Assembly: GCF_902148855.1 (NCBI RefSeq)
Contig: NC_043971.1
Location: 3,364,449-3,428,448 of the forward strand
DNA length: 64,000 bases
DNA from: Sphaeramia orbicularis
Lineage: Eukaryota; Chordata; Actinopteri; Kurtiformes; Apogonidae
Reading direction: 5' to 3'
The notes below the pieces were generated by a model, which ran no database searches, was not told the DNA's origin, and was given only the letters and a program-made list of their open reading frames with translations. The translations under genes were made by a program, and so were the position numbers. Below, in pieces: positions 33,481 to 45,500 of this stretch (within the stretch, counting starts at the first letter, position 1; every line of letters begins with the position of its first letter).

Positions 33481-36400
33481 ATGGAGGGAGGAGGAGAGGA
33501 GTCTGAACCATCCTCAGATCTGGACACATCCTCTGGGAGACCAGGAGGACCAGTTTCAGGGGGTCCAGGAGCACCAGTTTCAGAAGGACCAGGAGGACCA
33601 GGTACAAGAGGTCCAGGGGGACCAGGTCCAGGATGTCCAGGAGGTCCAGGTCTAGGAAGCTGCAGACCAAATGGCCTCATCGACACGCACAGCCAATGTC
33701 CAGAGCCTCAGGAAGGTCCTCATTACCAGGCCCAGGTCCTGGTCCCAGTAGACTCCTCTTATTGTCAGGAGTGGGGAGGTGGTGCCCCCCAGCTCCTGAA
33801 CCCCAGCGCCCTCCTCCCCCATCAGATGGCCTCCCCACGTCTCCTGCTGTGCTCGGATGGTGTCCTGAAGGTGTGGGGTGAGGCAGCGCTCAGCGACTGC
33901 TGTGAGACCACCTTCATCGAAGGCCTGCCTCCGAACTTTGCTTCCTCCAGCGCCGCCACCAAAGAGGCAATGCTGTTCACTGACGGGAAGTTTATGGACT
34001 TCAGCGAGGAGGACGTGAAGATCCAGACGCTGTCGCACGATATCGATGACGACGACGAGTTCCAGGAGTTGGAGGTGAGTCACAGATCATGGACAAAGTT
34101 CACCTGAAAAGGACTCTGGATCTGGACTCTGGGTTTGGACTCTGGGTTTGGACTCTGGGTTTGGACTCTGGGTTTAGACTCTGGGTTTGGACTCTGGGTT
34201 TAGACTCTGGGTTTAGACTCTGGGTTTAGACTCTGGGTTTGGACTCTGGGTTTGGACTCTGGGTTTGGACTCTGGGTTTAGACTCTGGGTTTAGACTCTG
34301 GGTTTGGACTCTGGGTTTAGACTCTGGGTTTGGACTCTGGGTTTGGACTCTGGGTTTAGACTCTGGGTTTGGACTCTGGGTTTAGACTCTGGGTTTGGAC
34401 TCTGGGTTTGGACTCTGGGTTTAGACTCTGGGTTTGGACTCTGGGTTTAGACTCTGGGTTTGGACTCTGGGTTTGGACTCTGGGTTTAGACTCTGGGTTT
34501 GGACTCTGGGTTTAGACTCTGGGTTTGGACTCTGGGTTTGGACTCTGGGTTTGGACTCTGGGTTTAGACTCTGGGTTTGGACTCTGGGTTTGGATTCTGG
34601 GTTTAGACTCTGGGTTTGGACTCTGGGTTTAGACTCTGGGTTTAGACTCTGGGTTTGGACTCTGGGTTTGGACTCTGGGTTTGGACTGTGAGTTTGGACT
34701 TTGGTTCCAGACTCCGGTTCCAGCGGTGAATGGGATTATCTGCAGCTCATATTATCACTGTTGGATGAGTCACAGCCAATCGGTTTTGACGATTAGCTGT
34801 GATTTAATCCATCAGGGCCAGGATTACCCTCAGAGCAGCTTTAACACAGATTTATTCAATTGATGTTCAGGTAAAATGTGCAGGAATTCTAAAAACACAA
34901 AAACACTTTTTCTGAATCAGTGAAAATAGAATAAAACTTGTTGACGATGAACAGATCTGTCACTAAGCATCTGGTTTTATCATTAAAACGTCAAAGGTAC
35001 AAACTATGACTCCCAGGATGCCTTTCACCAGCAATTATTCAGTCCAGGATGATAAGAGTTAACGAACACAAAAACCAAACAAAACTAAACAAAACAAAAT
35101 ATGCTGCAGTTGCCATGGAGAAGATGCCTCGAACGGTTTCCACACAGAAACAGGAGAGGTTGAAGTGCTGCGATTGGATGTCTGTTAAAGAAATGTATCC
35201 TGGGAGTTGTTGTCCAACATCTTTCTTACATGAAATCCAGCCTTTAACTGATTTTAATGTGAAACTCTGTAACCACGGCAACGGCAGTGGTTCTCAGCTG
35301 TAACAAGGTGACAATGTTTAGAATTCTCTACAGCTCTGATTGGCCTGTTCTGCCCAGCAACAGGGACTGATTGGTCAGAATATGAAGGAAGACCATGTTA
35401 ACACTATCAAGAGGGACGTTAACCCTTCAAAGTCAGTTTGTTTGTGTTTTCAGTTGTTTTTGTGCTTGTTTGCGTCAGAGCGACTACTCCAGCGAATCAG
35501 AGAGCGAGGACGCCTTCCTGCTGATGCCTCCCAGAGACCACCTGGGCCTCAGCGTCTTCTCCATGCTCTGCTGTTTCTGGCCACTCGGCATCGCCGCCTT
35601 CTACCTGTCACACGAGGTGAGAACCACGGGAGTCAATCACTGAGGTCAGGAAGTTAGACTAACCTGACTTTATTTAATCTGTAGGATAAGGTCAAAACCA
35701 CTTTAAAGACTCGATGAAAACTGGGTCTGGGTCAGTGGTCTGGGTCCCAGGGTCCAGGTCAGGGTTAGTGTTCTTGGTCTGGGGCCAATCATCAGCTTCG
35801 ACGTTAACACACTGGCTCATGTAGCTGCTCTGCTCACATGATTAGATTTTCATGATTGAAAGAGTGTAGAAGCTCCTCACTGTCCCAGACTGAACCAGTC
35901 AGAGGAGGCCCTGCCCCCTGCATCTGATTGGTGTGTAATTCAATTTGAGTGGAGTCGTTTCCTGACGACGAGCTCCTTAATAACATTTCCAGATTTTGCT
36001 TCGTTTAGAGGCTGAAGATCAGGATTGATTAGAGTGTGCTGATCAATCATACAACATGTGGACAAACACGAGAAGACACCGACAGCCAATCAGAGCAGCC
36101 CATCACGATGCAGCTCTGACACTGGTCACATGATGGAAAACAGAAAACATCCGTCATCCATCCACATCCATCTGTTGTTTACATGTTGTTTAGATGTTGT
36201 GTTAGTGTTGTTTAGGTGTTGTTTAAAGCTGCGAATGACTTTCGTCACCAATTTTTCATCAAATCTGTAAAACCCCAGTCATAGCCTAAGTATCCTGAAT
36301 CCATTAGTCTTTCTGTGATTACGCACCTGAATCTCTTCCTTCATGGTGAACAATTTTGAAGTTGACTCCATCATAAGCAGTCCATTTGTTTACATACCAA

Positions 36401-39400
36401 GCCGGTAGGTCACTCTTGTTTTTTTTTTTACTTTGTCACGAAGTGCATTGTGAGAATGGGAATTCCACGCAGCCGTAGTATGGCCATAGCAGCAGCAAAC
36501 ATGGAAATGACTTCATTGCTTCTTGCTGCTGTGGCTGGAATTTTGAAAAAGGCCCGAGTGTTGGTTTGGTTTAGGTTTCAGTTTGGTATGTAACCAAACA
36601 GCCTGCCTGTGATGGAGTACATTTTGAAGTTGTTCACCATGAGGGAAGTCACTCAGGTGCGTAATCACAGAAAAACTAACGGATTCATGATTCTTAGGCT
36701 ATCCCTCGGGTTTTACAGATTTGATGAAAAATGGGCGACGAAAGTCATACGCAGCTTTTTGATGTTTTTTAGGTGTTGTTCGGATGTTATGTTGTACTTT
36801 TTTAGATGTTGTGTTAGTATTTAGATGTTATTTAGATGTTGTCTAGATTTTTTTTTTAGATGTTTAGATGTTGTGTTAGTGTTTAGATGTTTTTTAGGTG
36901 TTTAGATGTTTATATGTTGTTTAGGTGTTTTTTAGGTTTCTAAATGTTATTTAGATGTTGTCTAGGTGTTTTTTTTTAGATGTTTAGATGTTGTGTTAGT
37001 GTTGTTTAGATGTTTTTCAGGTGTTATTTAGATGTTTATATGTTGTTTAGATGTTTTTTTAGGTGTGGTTTAGATGTTTATGTGTTGTTTAGATGTTTTT
37101 TTAGGTGTGGTTTAGATGTTTATATGTTGTTTAGGTGTTTTTTAGGTGTTGTTTAGATGTTTATATGTTGTTTAGGTGTTTTTTAGGTGTTGTTTAGATG
37201 TTTTTTAGTTGTTTAGATGTTTATATGTTGTTTAGGTGTTTTTTTTAGGTGTTTAGATGTTGTTTAGATATTATATGGGGGGTCAGTTCCACCTTCTGGG
37301 GCCTCTCCCCTCCACCTACTGTCATCTCCTCTGGTTGGTTGAGATGCCAAATGTTGGTCCCTCCCAGTGGGCGGTCTTATTGTTGGTGATGTGCCCCACA
37401 GTGAGACCACATCCTGAACAGAACCCGGACCTGAACGACACTGTTGAAAAGACACAGTTCCACACTAGGACTGGTCCAGTAGATCATGGACATGTGAGTT
37501 CTGGTCTAGACGGCGGCATTTGAACCGGATCAGCCTCGGGTCTGAGTGTCGCTGGATTTTCTGCTTCCTGATCACATCAGCATCATCCAAACCCAATTAA
37601 AGAGCAGCTTGGTCTTTGCTTTTTAATTTCATTTCTGCTTCTGCTGTTGTTGTATCTGCTCAGTGTGTGATGGATCTGTGTCCAGAACGTCCAGAACATT
37701 TTGAACATTCAGAACGTCCAGAACGTTCAGAACATCCAGAATATTCAGAACATTCAGACCACTGCCTCCAACCCAGAAAAACACCATATTCAACCGTCTG
37801 TTCATGTAATGAAATTAATCTATTAACATGAAGATACGAAGTTCTCCTCAAACACAGAAAAGTTCATTTTAACCTCCAAAGACCCAGGAAATGTCAGCAA
37901 AGTACAAGTTTTTTTTGTTTTTTTGTTATTAAATAAGTGCCTATATTGGAAACATCATGATGCAACAGGCTGCAGGTTTTTAAATTCTTATGAAATGTCC
38001 TTTGTGGTGAACAGTTTTCTTTTCTTTTTTTTGTATAAAGTTGTGAAACTCTTGTCCTCAAATGTGGACAGAAAACCCATAGCTGGGTCTGAGGAGGTTA
38101 AACTTTATTTAAAAGAAAAGCATCAACAGGAAACTCAGAAGGTGAAAGCTTTAAGGGTTGAGTAAGAACAGATGAAAATAGAAAAAGAAAGGATATCGAA
38201 GTGTAAGGAAATGAAAAACCAAACACAACATGACAACATGAATAAATAGAAACACCTCCTATGTCTTTGTTTTCTGTTTGTCTTGAGGGATTTTCACCAG
38301 TGTCTTTTCTGTGTTGTTTCACAGTTGAAAAATATAGTACAGATACTAGTGTTAAATATAGTAGCAAAAAGTACAGATACTAGTGTTAAATATAGTAGCA
38401 AAAAGTACAGATAGTAGTGTTAAATATAGGAGTAAAAAGTGCAGATAGTAGTGTTAAATAGAGGAGTAAAAACTACAGATTCTAGTGTTAAATATAGGAA
38501 TAAAAAGTACAGATACTAGTGTTAAATACAGGAGTAAAAAGTACAGATAGTATTGTTAAATATAGGAGTAAAAACTATGGATTCTAGTGTTAAATACAGG
38601 AGTAAAAAGTACAGATACTAGAGTTAAATATAGGAGTAAAAAGTACAGATAGTAGTGTTAAATATAGGAGTAAAAACTATGGATTCTAGTGTTAAATATA
38701 GGTGTAAAAAGTACAGATACTAGAGTTAAATATAGGAGTAAAAAGTGCAGATACCAGAGTTAAATATAGGAGTAAAAACGATGGATTCTAGTGTTAAATA
38801 TAGGAGTAAAAAGTGCAGACACTAGTGTTAAATATAGGAGTAAAAAAGTACAGATACAAGAGGTAATATAGGAATAAAAAGTACAGATACTAGTGTCAAA
38901 TATAGGAGTAAAAAGCACAGATAGTAGTGTTAAATATAGGAGTAAACACTATGGATTCTAATGTTAAATCTAGGAGTAAAAAGTGCAGATAAACTAACTA
39001 CTAACTAGACTAAAATATGCAAATATTAGAGTTAAGAACTGTAAAAGGAAACAAATCCTGATTGAAATATTGTAATCTTCTAAACCAGGGGTGTCAAACA
39101 TGCGGCCTGGGAGCCAAATCCGGCGCACCAAAGGTTCCAGTCCGGACAATATTTTGTCTGTCACTAAATGTTTTGTGTATTTGTAGATCCACTGTCATCT
39201 GAAAGTTATAATGCACCCGTGTAAATGATAAACTGAAGCATAATATTGTTAAAATTACACTGATTTTTTCAGTTTCTTCATGTTATCCACATTGTTTTAA
39301 AGGATAGGATTATGTAGACATAAACATTTTCATAATATAATTTTACTTTTTTCACTCTAAAATATAGAGAAAAGTTTGGAGTTGACATTATTTATATATT

Positions 39401-39695
39401 ATCATTTTACTGGTCCGGCCCACCGCAGGTCAAATTTGGCTGAACATGGCCCCTGAACTAAAATGAGTTTGACACCCCTGTTCTAAACCCTCTTCTGTCT
39501 CCGCCCCTCTTTTGTCTCCGCCCCCTCCTCCTTCAGACCAATAAGGCAGTGTCCAAAGGCGACTTTCACCTGGCCAGCTCCAGTTCAAGGCGGGCTCTCT
39601 TCCTGGCCGTACTGTCAATCACCATCGGGACAGGGATCTACGTGGGCGTGGCTGTGGCGCTCATTGCTTACCTGTCCAAGAACCACCACTGGTAG
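33481..39695 (+). CDS. syndig1: Synapse differentiation-inducing gene protein 1 (3 coding exons)
   Basis: A type II membrane protein of the CD225/dispanin (IFITM-like) group that associates with AMPA receptors and promotes excitatory synapse development in mammals. Exons: 33481-34074, 35479-35616, 39537-39695 (TAG), phase 0 joins, 296 aa (human 258). Strong matches are [52 protein letters not shown]-like [49 protein letters not shown], and a C-terminal [22 protein letters not shown]. These match SYNDIG1 rather than SYNDIG1L. The N-terminal residues 17-60 are a Gly-Pro-rich, collagen-like insertion encoded by GGTCCAGGA-type repeats. The start ATG opens the exon-1 frame; a more upstream coding exon cannot be excluded. 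Confidence 0.93.
33531..33660 (+). repeat. In-frame coding minisatellite (GGACCAGGA)n in SYNDIG1
   Basis: About 10-14 imperfect 9-12 bp units of GGTCCAGGAGGACCA encode [16 protein letters not shown]-type sequence. The frame is open throughout. Confidence 0.85.
34113..34700. repeat. 13-bp minisatellite with a two-variant higher-order pattern
   Basis: About 44 units of GGACTCTGGGTTT or AGACTCTGGGTTT. The variants recur in an order with a visible five-unit (65-bp) period through the middle. It starts about 40 bp after the donor of SYNDIG1 coding exon 1. Confidence 0.95.
35003..35212. repeat. Short inverted-end element, copy 1 (SYNDIG1 intron)
   Basis: The left end, ACTCCCAGGATGCCTTTCACCAG, is (in complement) like the right end of the 42941-43080 copy. 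The core GCAGTTGCCATGGAGAAGAT is also shared. The right end is CCTGGGAGTTGT. MITE-like. Confidence 0.55.
36160..37275. repeat. Degenerate GTTGTTTAGATGTT minisatellite, split by a transposon
   Basis: Irregular units of TTTAGATGTTGTTTAGGTGT run from about 36175 to 36224 and again from about 36760 to 37270. The 36224-36760 element sits between the two parts. Confidence 0.85.
36224..36760. mobile_element. DNA transposon remnant with long (about 185 bp) terminal inverted repeats
   Basis: The left arm AAAGCTGCGAATGACTTTCG... is complemented by the right arm ...CGAAAGTCATACGCAGCTTT. The arms stay alignable through TTTTTCATCAAATCTGTAAA, TCTGTGATTACGCACCTGA and TTACATACCAA. By eye identity is a little above 80%. 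There is no transposase frame and the family is unknown to me. A related single arm lies at 45065-45262. Confidence 0.75.
37679..37762. repeat. 10-bp CAGAACGTTC tandem repeat
   Basis: About eight imperfect units (CAGAACGTCC, CAGAACATTC) in SYNDIG1 intron 2. Confidence 0.8.
38330..38990. repeat. 34-bp minisatellite (AAATATAGGAGTAAAAAGTACAGATACTAGTGTT family)
   Basis: About 19 imperfect units whose core is TATAGGAGTAAAAAGTACAG followed by ATACTAGTGTTAA. It sits in SYNDIG1 intron 2, ahead of a hAT element. Confidence 0.93.
39086..39480. mobile_element. hAT-type MITE copy 3, 56 bp from a SYNDIG1 exon
   Basis: It starts CAGGGGTGTCAAACATGCGG and ends AATGAGTTTGACACCCCTG. TTCTAAAC flanks it exactly (39078-39085, 39481-39488). 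Same family as 271-1075 and 1960-2923. The last SYNDIG1 exon starts at 39537. Confidence 0.9.
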
Positions 39696-39941
39696 GACTT
39701 ACCCATCAGCCCCGGGAGCGGACAGGGCAGGTGGGCGGAGCCTGAAGCCTCTGGTGATTGGACATGAACTTGTTTTTGTGTTTGTAATCTAACAACGGTT
39801 CAGTTAAATGTGACTCTGAGTCGGTGTGAACGTCTTGGTTTGATTGTTTCTGCTTTTTTCATTCTGTCTTTAATGGGTTTAGTTTGTGGCGCCTTTGTCT
39901 GCAGGTGAAATGTTTCTGAGGGAACCGGGATTTGACCGGAG

Positions 39942-39947
39942 GAATAA
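39942..39947 (+). promoter_or_regulatory. SYNDIG1 candidate polyadenylation signal (AATAAA)
   Basis: AATAAA lies 247 bp after the stop codon, the first in this flank. Later sites are possible. Confidence 0.45.
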
Positions 39948-42350
39948 AACTACAGGTGTGAAAGTACATGTATGAAACTACGCTGACACGGTGTGGGGAT
40001 AATGTCTATTAAAGTAAAGGACAATGGAGCTTGTTGTGTGAATCCTCTTCTTCCAAAACCAAACTGATCTCATTCAGAAACAACATGAATCTGAAACATG
40101 AATCACACGAGTCTTATGACAGAATGTGGACAAGACTCACATCGTGTCCACACTAACACAGATATTTGTATAAACACTGACACATAAATATTTTTCTTCT
40201 ATTTAACTGAATTCCATCAACACAATCTTTGTTTAACTAATTATGTTGACTCCAACCATGTCCAACATCTGGTCCTGTGGACACCGTGGATAATACTGTC
40301 CATGGTTGTTGTTGTCCAACCTGTGGATAATACTGTCCACAGTTGTCCAGCCTGTGGACACTGTGAACATTTCTCATCACACACTCAGCTGTGATTGGCT
40401 GGTTCACTCAGCTGCTCAGTGATTGGCTGTTTGTCTTGTTTTTTATGGCGTAGAAATGTTTGCAAATTAAACACTCCACTCAAACATCTGACTGTGCTTT
40501 TCTTGTTGAATCCTGGTTGTTTTTGATATTTTTCTGGTTTTAATCATGTGTTTGATGAACATGGTTCAAGGGGTTAAAGCTGGTTCTCTGTCTCAGTGGC
40601 TCCACCTGCTGGTGAAAAACACCGTGTACATGAAAACCTGCATCTGAAGGATGGACATGGAAAATAAATGTATGTTGTTTCATAGTAGGACCTGTAATTT
40701 TTCTATATTTATTACACTGTGTCATGTTAAAAACCTTCCTCTGAGGATGTTTGACAACAATGATGTGAAAAAAAAAAACTGCCCTGAAATATTATTCAAA
40801 GTAAAATTCTGCTTATGGATTTCCAGTATTTTAACTTTTTATCTGTCAGTTGGTTCAAATGGTGATGCATCACATTAACATGTAAACTCTATTTATCAGC
40901 TGCTATGGTCCAATATCAAAACTACGTGTTATTTGGTAAAGTCTGCACATGTGGTTTTTGAAACTCAACAACAGAAAATAGATTAGAAACAGAAACAGCT
41001 CCATCCTCCTAACACCCATAAGACACTAAGACTAATTAAAGACACGTCTAGTATAATAAATAATATTCTTTTCATCAGAATAAACTTTAAACATCAGTGG
41101 ACCAGAACAATTGGACTGAATTCACATAAATCTGAGTGAGTCAGAGGCCAGATGTGGTCAAAGTGTTAAATGTTGGGTCAGCGTGAACCTCATTTCACCA
41201 AAACAAGGAACAGAGGAGGCGTGGTTCTGTTGTTATGGAGACAGAGCAGGTGTAGGTCAGAGATCATCAGACCCTCCCGAGTTCACGTCTTCACTTGGTG
41301 TTTATAGAATAGAAAACTTCTTTAATGTCACTGTTACAGAAACGATGAAAATCAGTTTAGCAGCAGCATCTAAGAAAAGAGTGGATATAAAAATATTCAC
41401 AACTGCTTCAGAACCAGGTTTATGATATTAATAAAATGTTAACTGTAACCCTGACTGGACCTAAACAACCCCCAAAACACATGACGCCATATATACACAT
41501 CATATGTACACATACACAAACGTACACATACAAATGTACATATACACATACGTACACAGTATTTCCATGTTATTTACTGGTTCCATGGAAACTGGGACCT
41601 GATCCCAGTGAGCTCAGGTGAGGTTTTCGAATACAGGTGAACAGTCTGAGGTTTGACTTTTTCAGACCTGGACATTATTGCTGTGTCTGTGAAACTCAGG
41701 TTAACGATGTGTTCAGGTGTCATGGTTTAATTTTCCAGAACCAGAGGAAACTTGTGACGTGGCTGTAACTGCAGTCATTCAGATCATTGAGCTCTTCTGG
41801 ACAGATCACAGGTGGAATAAATACCCTGTTTTTTTTTTCTCCAGTTCATTTGGTGTCATCCTTTACTGTTAATTTCAGTTTCACATCCACCATGTTGGAC
41901 CTGAATGAAGGGTTTGACTTTGTTCTTATACATTTCTTTTCTTTTACATTATTTTCTAAACACAGAATAGAATATTGACCTTTATGTGTCTACTGTGTGG
42001 GGAACTTTTGAAATAATGTAATTATTGTTAATATTGTTTTTCAAATTTGATATTATTCACTGTATATAACTGGATATTGAGCTTATTCATCTGTTGTTTG
42101 TTGTAATAATGTCATCACTGTTTAAAAGAGACTCTTAATGACAGTTTTGAAAGTTATTATTGTATCTGTGTTGTTGTTGTTGTTGTTGTTGTTGTATTCT
42201 GTACATTGTCATCATGGGCCGGGTCTCTGTCCATAATAAATACTACTGAGCATTTTACAGCTTAAATAAAGGCCTCAGGAAAGAAATAAAAGGATCAATA
42301 TTCATGTCACATATATATAAAATATCCCACATCCTGTTAATAACCATCTC
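39948..42350. other. SYNDIG1 to CST7 intergenic stretch
   Basis: AT-rich, with an ACACATAC microsatellite (about 41498-41560), a (TTG)n run (42172-42195) and several AATAAA motifs. I see no gene or full element. Confidence 0.6.
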
Positions 42351-42359
42351 CACAGTTCA

Positions 42360-42563
42360 TTCCTTCTCAGTCAAACTCAGGGTCAGTTTCCATGTTGACA
42401 TGAGCTCCTCCTCCTTTTATCAGGGGAAGCTGTTGCCTGGTAACCTGAGGGGCGGAGTCTGAAGCACCTGCTGACGGAGCAGGAAGTGACACAATGCACT
42501 GAAACCTACATGTTAGTGTATTTCTTCCTGTTTGAACAGAGTGAAGACAGTTCACAGGAAGAG
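42360..42563 (+). promoter_or_regulatory. CST7-like promoter / 5'UTR
   Basis: Contains GGGGCGGAG (42449) and an ETS/PU.1-like GCAGGAAGTGACA (42479). Mammalian CST7 is leukocyte-restricted, so a PU.1-type site would fit, but this is inference from a short motif. Confidence 0.35.
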
Positions 42564-45500
42564 ATGATGGCTGTGATGAGGAGGACGCTGCTCGCCGTTC
42601 TGCTCGGCATTCTGGGTAAGACACCAGACCTCCTGTTAGTTTAACATGTTCAAAATGTTCAACAGGTTTAACAGGTTCAACAGGTTTAACTCGTCAGCTG
42701 AGTGTGTTCAACATGTGAACCTGCACAGAATCATCATCATTATCACACAGATGAAGTAAACTCCTTCCTCATCTCTGACGGACATTCATTTCCTCTTCTA
42801 GTTTGTACTTTTACTCATGAAAATACTTTAAAAACATGTTTAATCCTCATTAAACTGACGATGATGCTGTGCAGACGTGACATAAAAATGCTCCAGTTTT
42901 CTGTTGATCAAATAAAGTAGAAGTAAAAGTATGTACAGATACTACAGTTCCCATGAGCCTCAGCTGCTGTTGCCATGGAGAAGAGGCCTCAGTCTGTGTC
43001 TCCATCTCCCCGCCACTAAACAAGAACATGTGAAGCTCTGTGATAGGATGCTTGTTGGTGAAAGGCATTATGGGAGTTCTCACCATTATCAGTGTGATTG
43101 TATGTGGTTTTTAAAGTGTTGAAACTCAAACCTTTCATTTAGTTTCAGTTTAGTGTTAGTACCAAGTTTTAGTTGAGTTTTACTTTGTTCTACTTGATTT
43201 TTCAGTTCTTTCACTGTGGTGAGGACCTGTACATGGAGTATTTCCAGTACTTTGTGCAGATTTATTCTAAAGTAAAAGTAGAATGTTTTAATCCACTGCA
43301 GATTTAGGGTTGACAGAGATTCAGGTTTTTACATGAAACAATTAATCAAGACCTTTGTACTTTTTTTTTTTTTAATCCATTATTTAGGACAATGATATAA
43401 AATTTAACATTTAGATAAATCGACATAAAGATGATAAACAAGACAATGAGTTGGTTCCAACAAGTTAAAATAAGAACCGCCCAGTCCTAAAACTGGACTG
43501 AACAGGTCTGGTCCAGTCCTGGTCCTTGTCCTGGTCCTTGTCCTTATCTGGTCTTGGTCCTGATCTGGTCCTGTTTCCAGAGGCGAGTTCGTTGGCGGTC
43601 CAAGGTCATCAAGGTCGTCATGTTCATATGATCCCTGGGGCTCCATCCAATGTCAGTTTGAATGACCGCCGCCTCCATCAGGTCGTTCTGACCACCGCCT
43701 ACACCTACAATAACCAATCAAACGACGCCTTCCTGTTCAGACCCTCCAGTGTCCACCGAGCACAGAGACAGGTAACACACCTGTCCATGACCCGGTCCAT
43801 GACCTCTTCATATTTGTCTTCATTATTATTTTATTTTATTTTATTTTATTTTATTATTAACCTTTAGAAACCAGGAAAAAGGGCTCTTTGAGATTGAAAA
43901 TCTCTTTTCCAGAGTGTCCCTGAACAGACAGCAGCAGCAGATACAGAAAACAGAGGTTTCACCCATTCATCCACATCAAACCCACACATAAAACACTAAT
44001 AGCATACATATAAAACACCATCAATTAATTCAAAGGTAGAAAAAGTATAATTAACAATATTCCTCAAAAGCATCTCAAAACAGAACCCAATTCAATCAAT
44101 TAGAAAACCATCTCCATCTCTATTTTTCCTTTCCTGTACATTTCAGATGACTTTGACTGTATTTACACAGAGCAGCTTCTGCACTTTATCTCCTTCTGTA
44201 GGTTCTATTTAGTGGAACCAGAACATTTTACAGGTTTCAGTCCCATTTGTGTTCTAACTTTTAGAACACAGAGATATAACAGATCCTGGGACCAGAGGCT
44301 GTAATTATTAAACTCATTCCAACAGATGTAAACCAGTAAATATGAAGGAAGCCGAAATAAAATATATATCAATAAAATAATACCAGTGTTTGAGTCTGTC
44401 TGTCCACCTGGATGGAGTAAATAAAACACAGTGATGAGGTCATATTTTAAGGTTTTTAACAAACCTCAGAGCTTTGTTATGAAAAGTATTAACAGCATGT
44501 AAACACTGTGAGGACGCTTTCATATAAATAATGTCCCATAATGCAACACTGGTATGAAAAAGGCAGCAACACGATGCTATTTATAATCGAAAGAAAGATA
44601 AGATTTAATCTAGAAATAGAAACTCATGTCTGTCTTCATGCATGTCTTCATACATGTCTTCATGTTTGTCTTCATGTGTATCTATTCAATTCATTTTTAT
44701 TTATACAGCCCAATATCACAACAAAGTCGTCTCACAGGGCTTTACAGAAACTGTTGAACTGATTAAAAAAAACATAATGAAAATGAACAAACAGTGAAGT
44801 AATCAGTTACTAAACAGTCAGTGAAGCAAATGGATCAATGCCCCGGGCATCCCCTGTCCTTAGCCCCTCCTTCTCAGAAAGGAAAACCTCCCAAAAACCC
44901 AGTGGGAAACAAAGAAACCTCAGGGAGACCCACAGTGAAGGACAGATCCACTCCCATGGACGGACAGGCTGTAGATGAGACCAGGACTGACGGACATCCA
45001 TTTGCTGAGAAACAAAATTCGCAACAAAACAAAATTCACAACAAAATTCCAAAGATGCCTGAGTTCCCTCCCAGCTCTGGATGTAAACACGTGGTTTGTT
45101 TATGGTGGATGGCACTTCAAAATTGTTCACCGTAATGCAAGAGATTCAGGTGAGTTATCACAGAAAGACTTACAGATTCATGATACTGAGGATATGACTG
45201 AGGCTTTACAGATTTGATGAAAAATTGGTCACGAAAGTCTCCCGCACATTTAAACAGCCACATCTGAAGCAGTAGCCCCTCCCCCAGAGGGGAGTGAGGT
45301 AAAGGGACCCAGGGTGAATAGCAGTGAACAGATTAAATAAACTAAATATTGTAGATTATCAGTAGTGAAACAGATGCGTCCCCCAGCGTTATTGCTCCTT
45401 GTTGTGGGGTTCAGTCCGTTCAGCCTTCATGCTTTTCTTCATGTGTCCGTCTCAGATCGTGAAGGGGCTTCGTTACATCATAGACCTGGATGTCTCCAGA

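Noticed and set aside
34434-34691. Open frame of [13 protein letters not shown] repeats
   Set aside because: Translation of the 13-bp minisatellite in a SYNDIG1 intron; 39 nt (three units) happens to keep frame.
38330-38990. CRISPR-like regular repeat
   Set aside because: The 34-bp units are contiguous with no unique spacers, in a vertebrate intron; an ordinary minisatellite.
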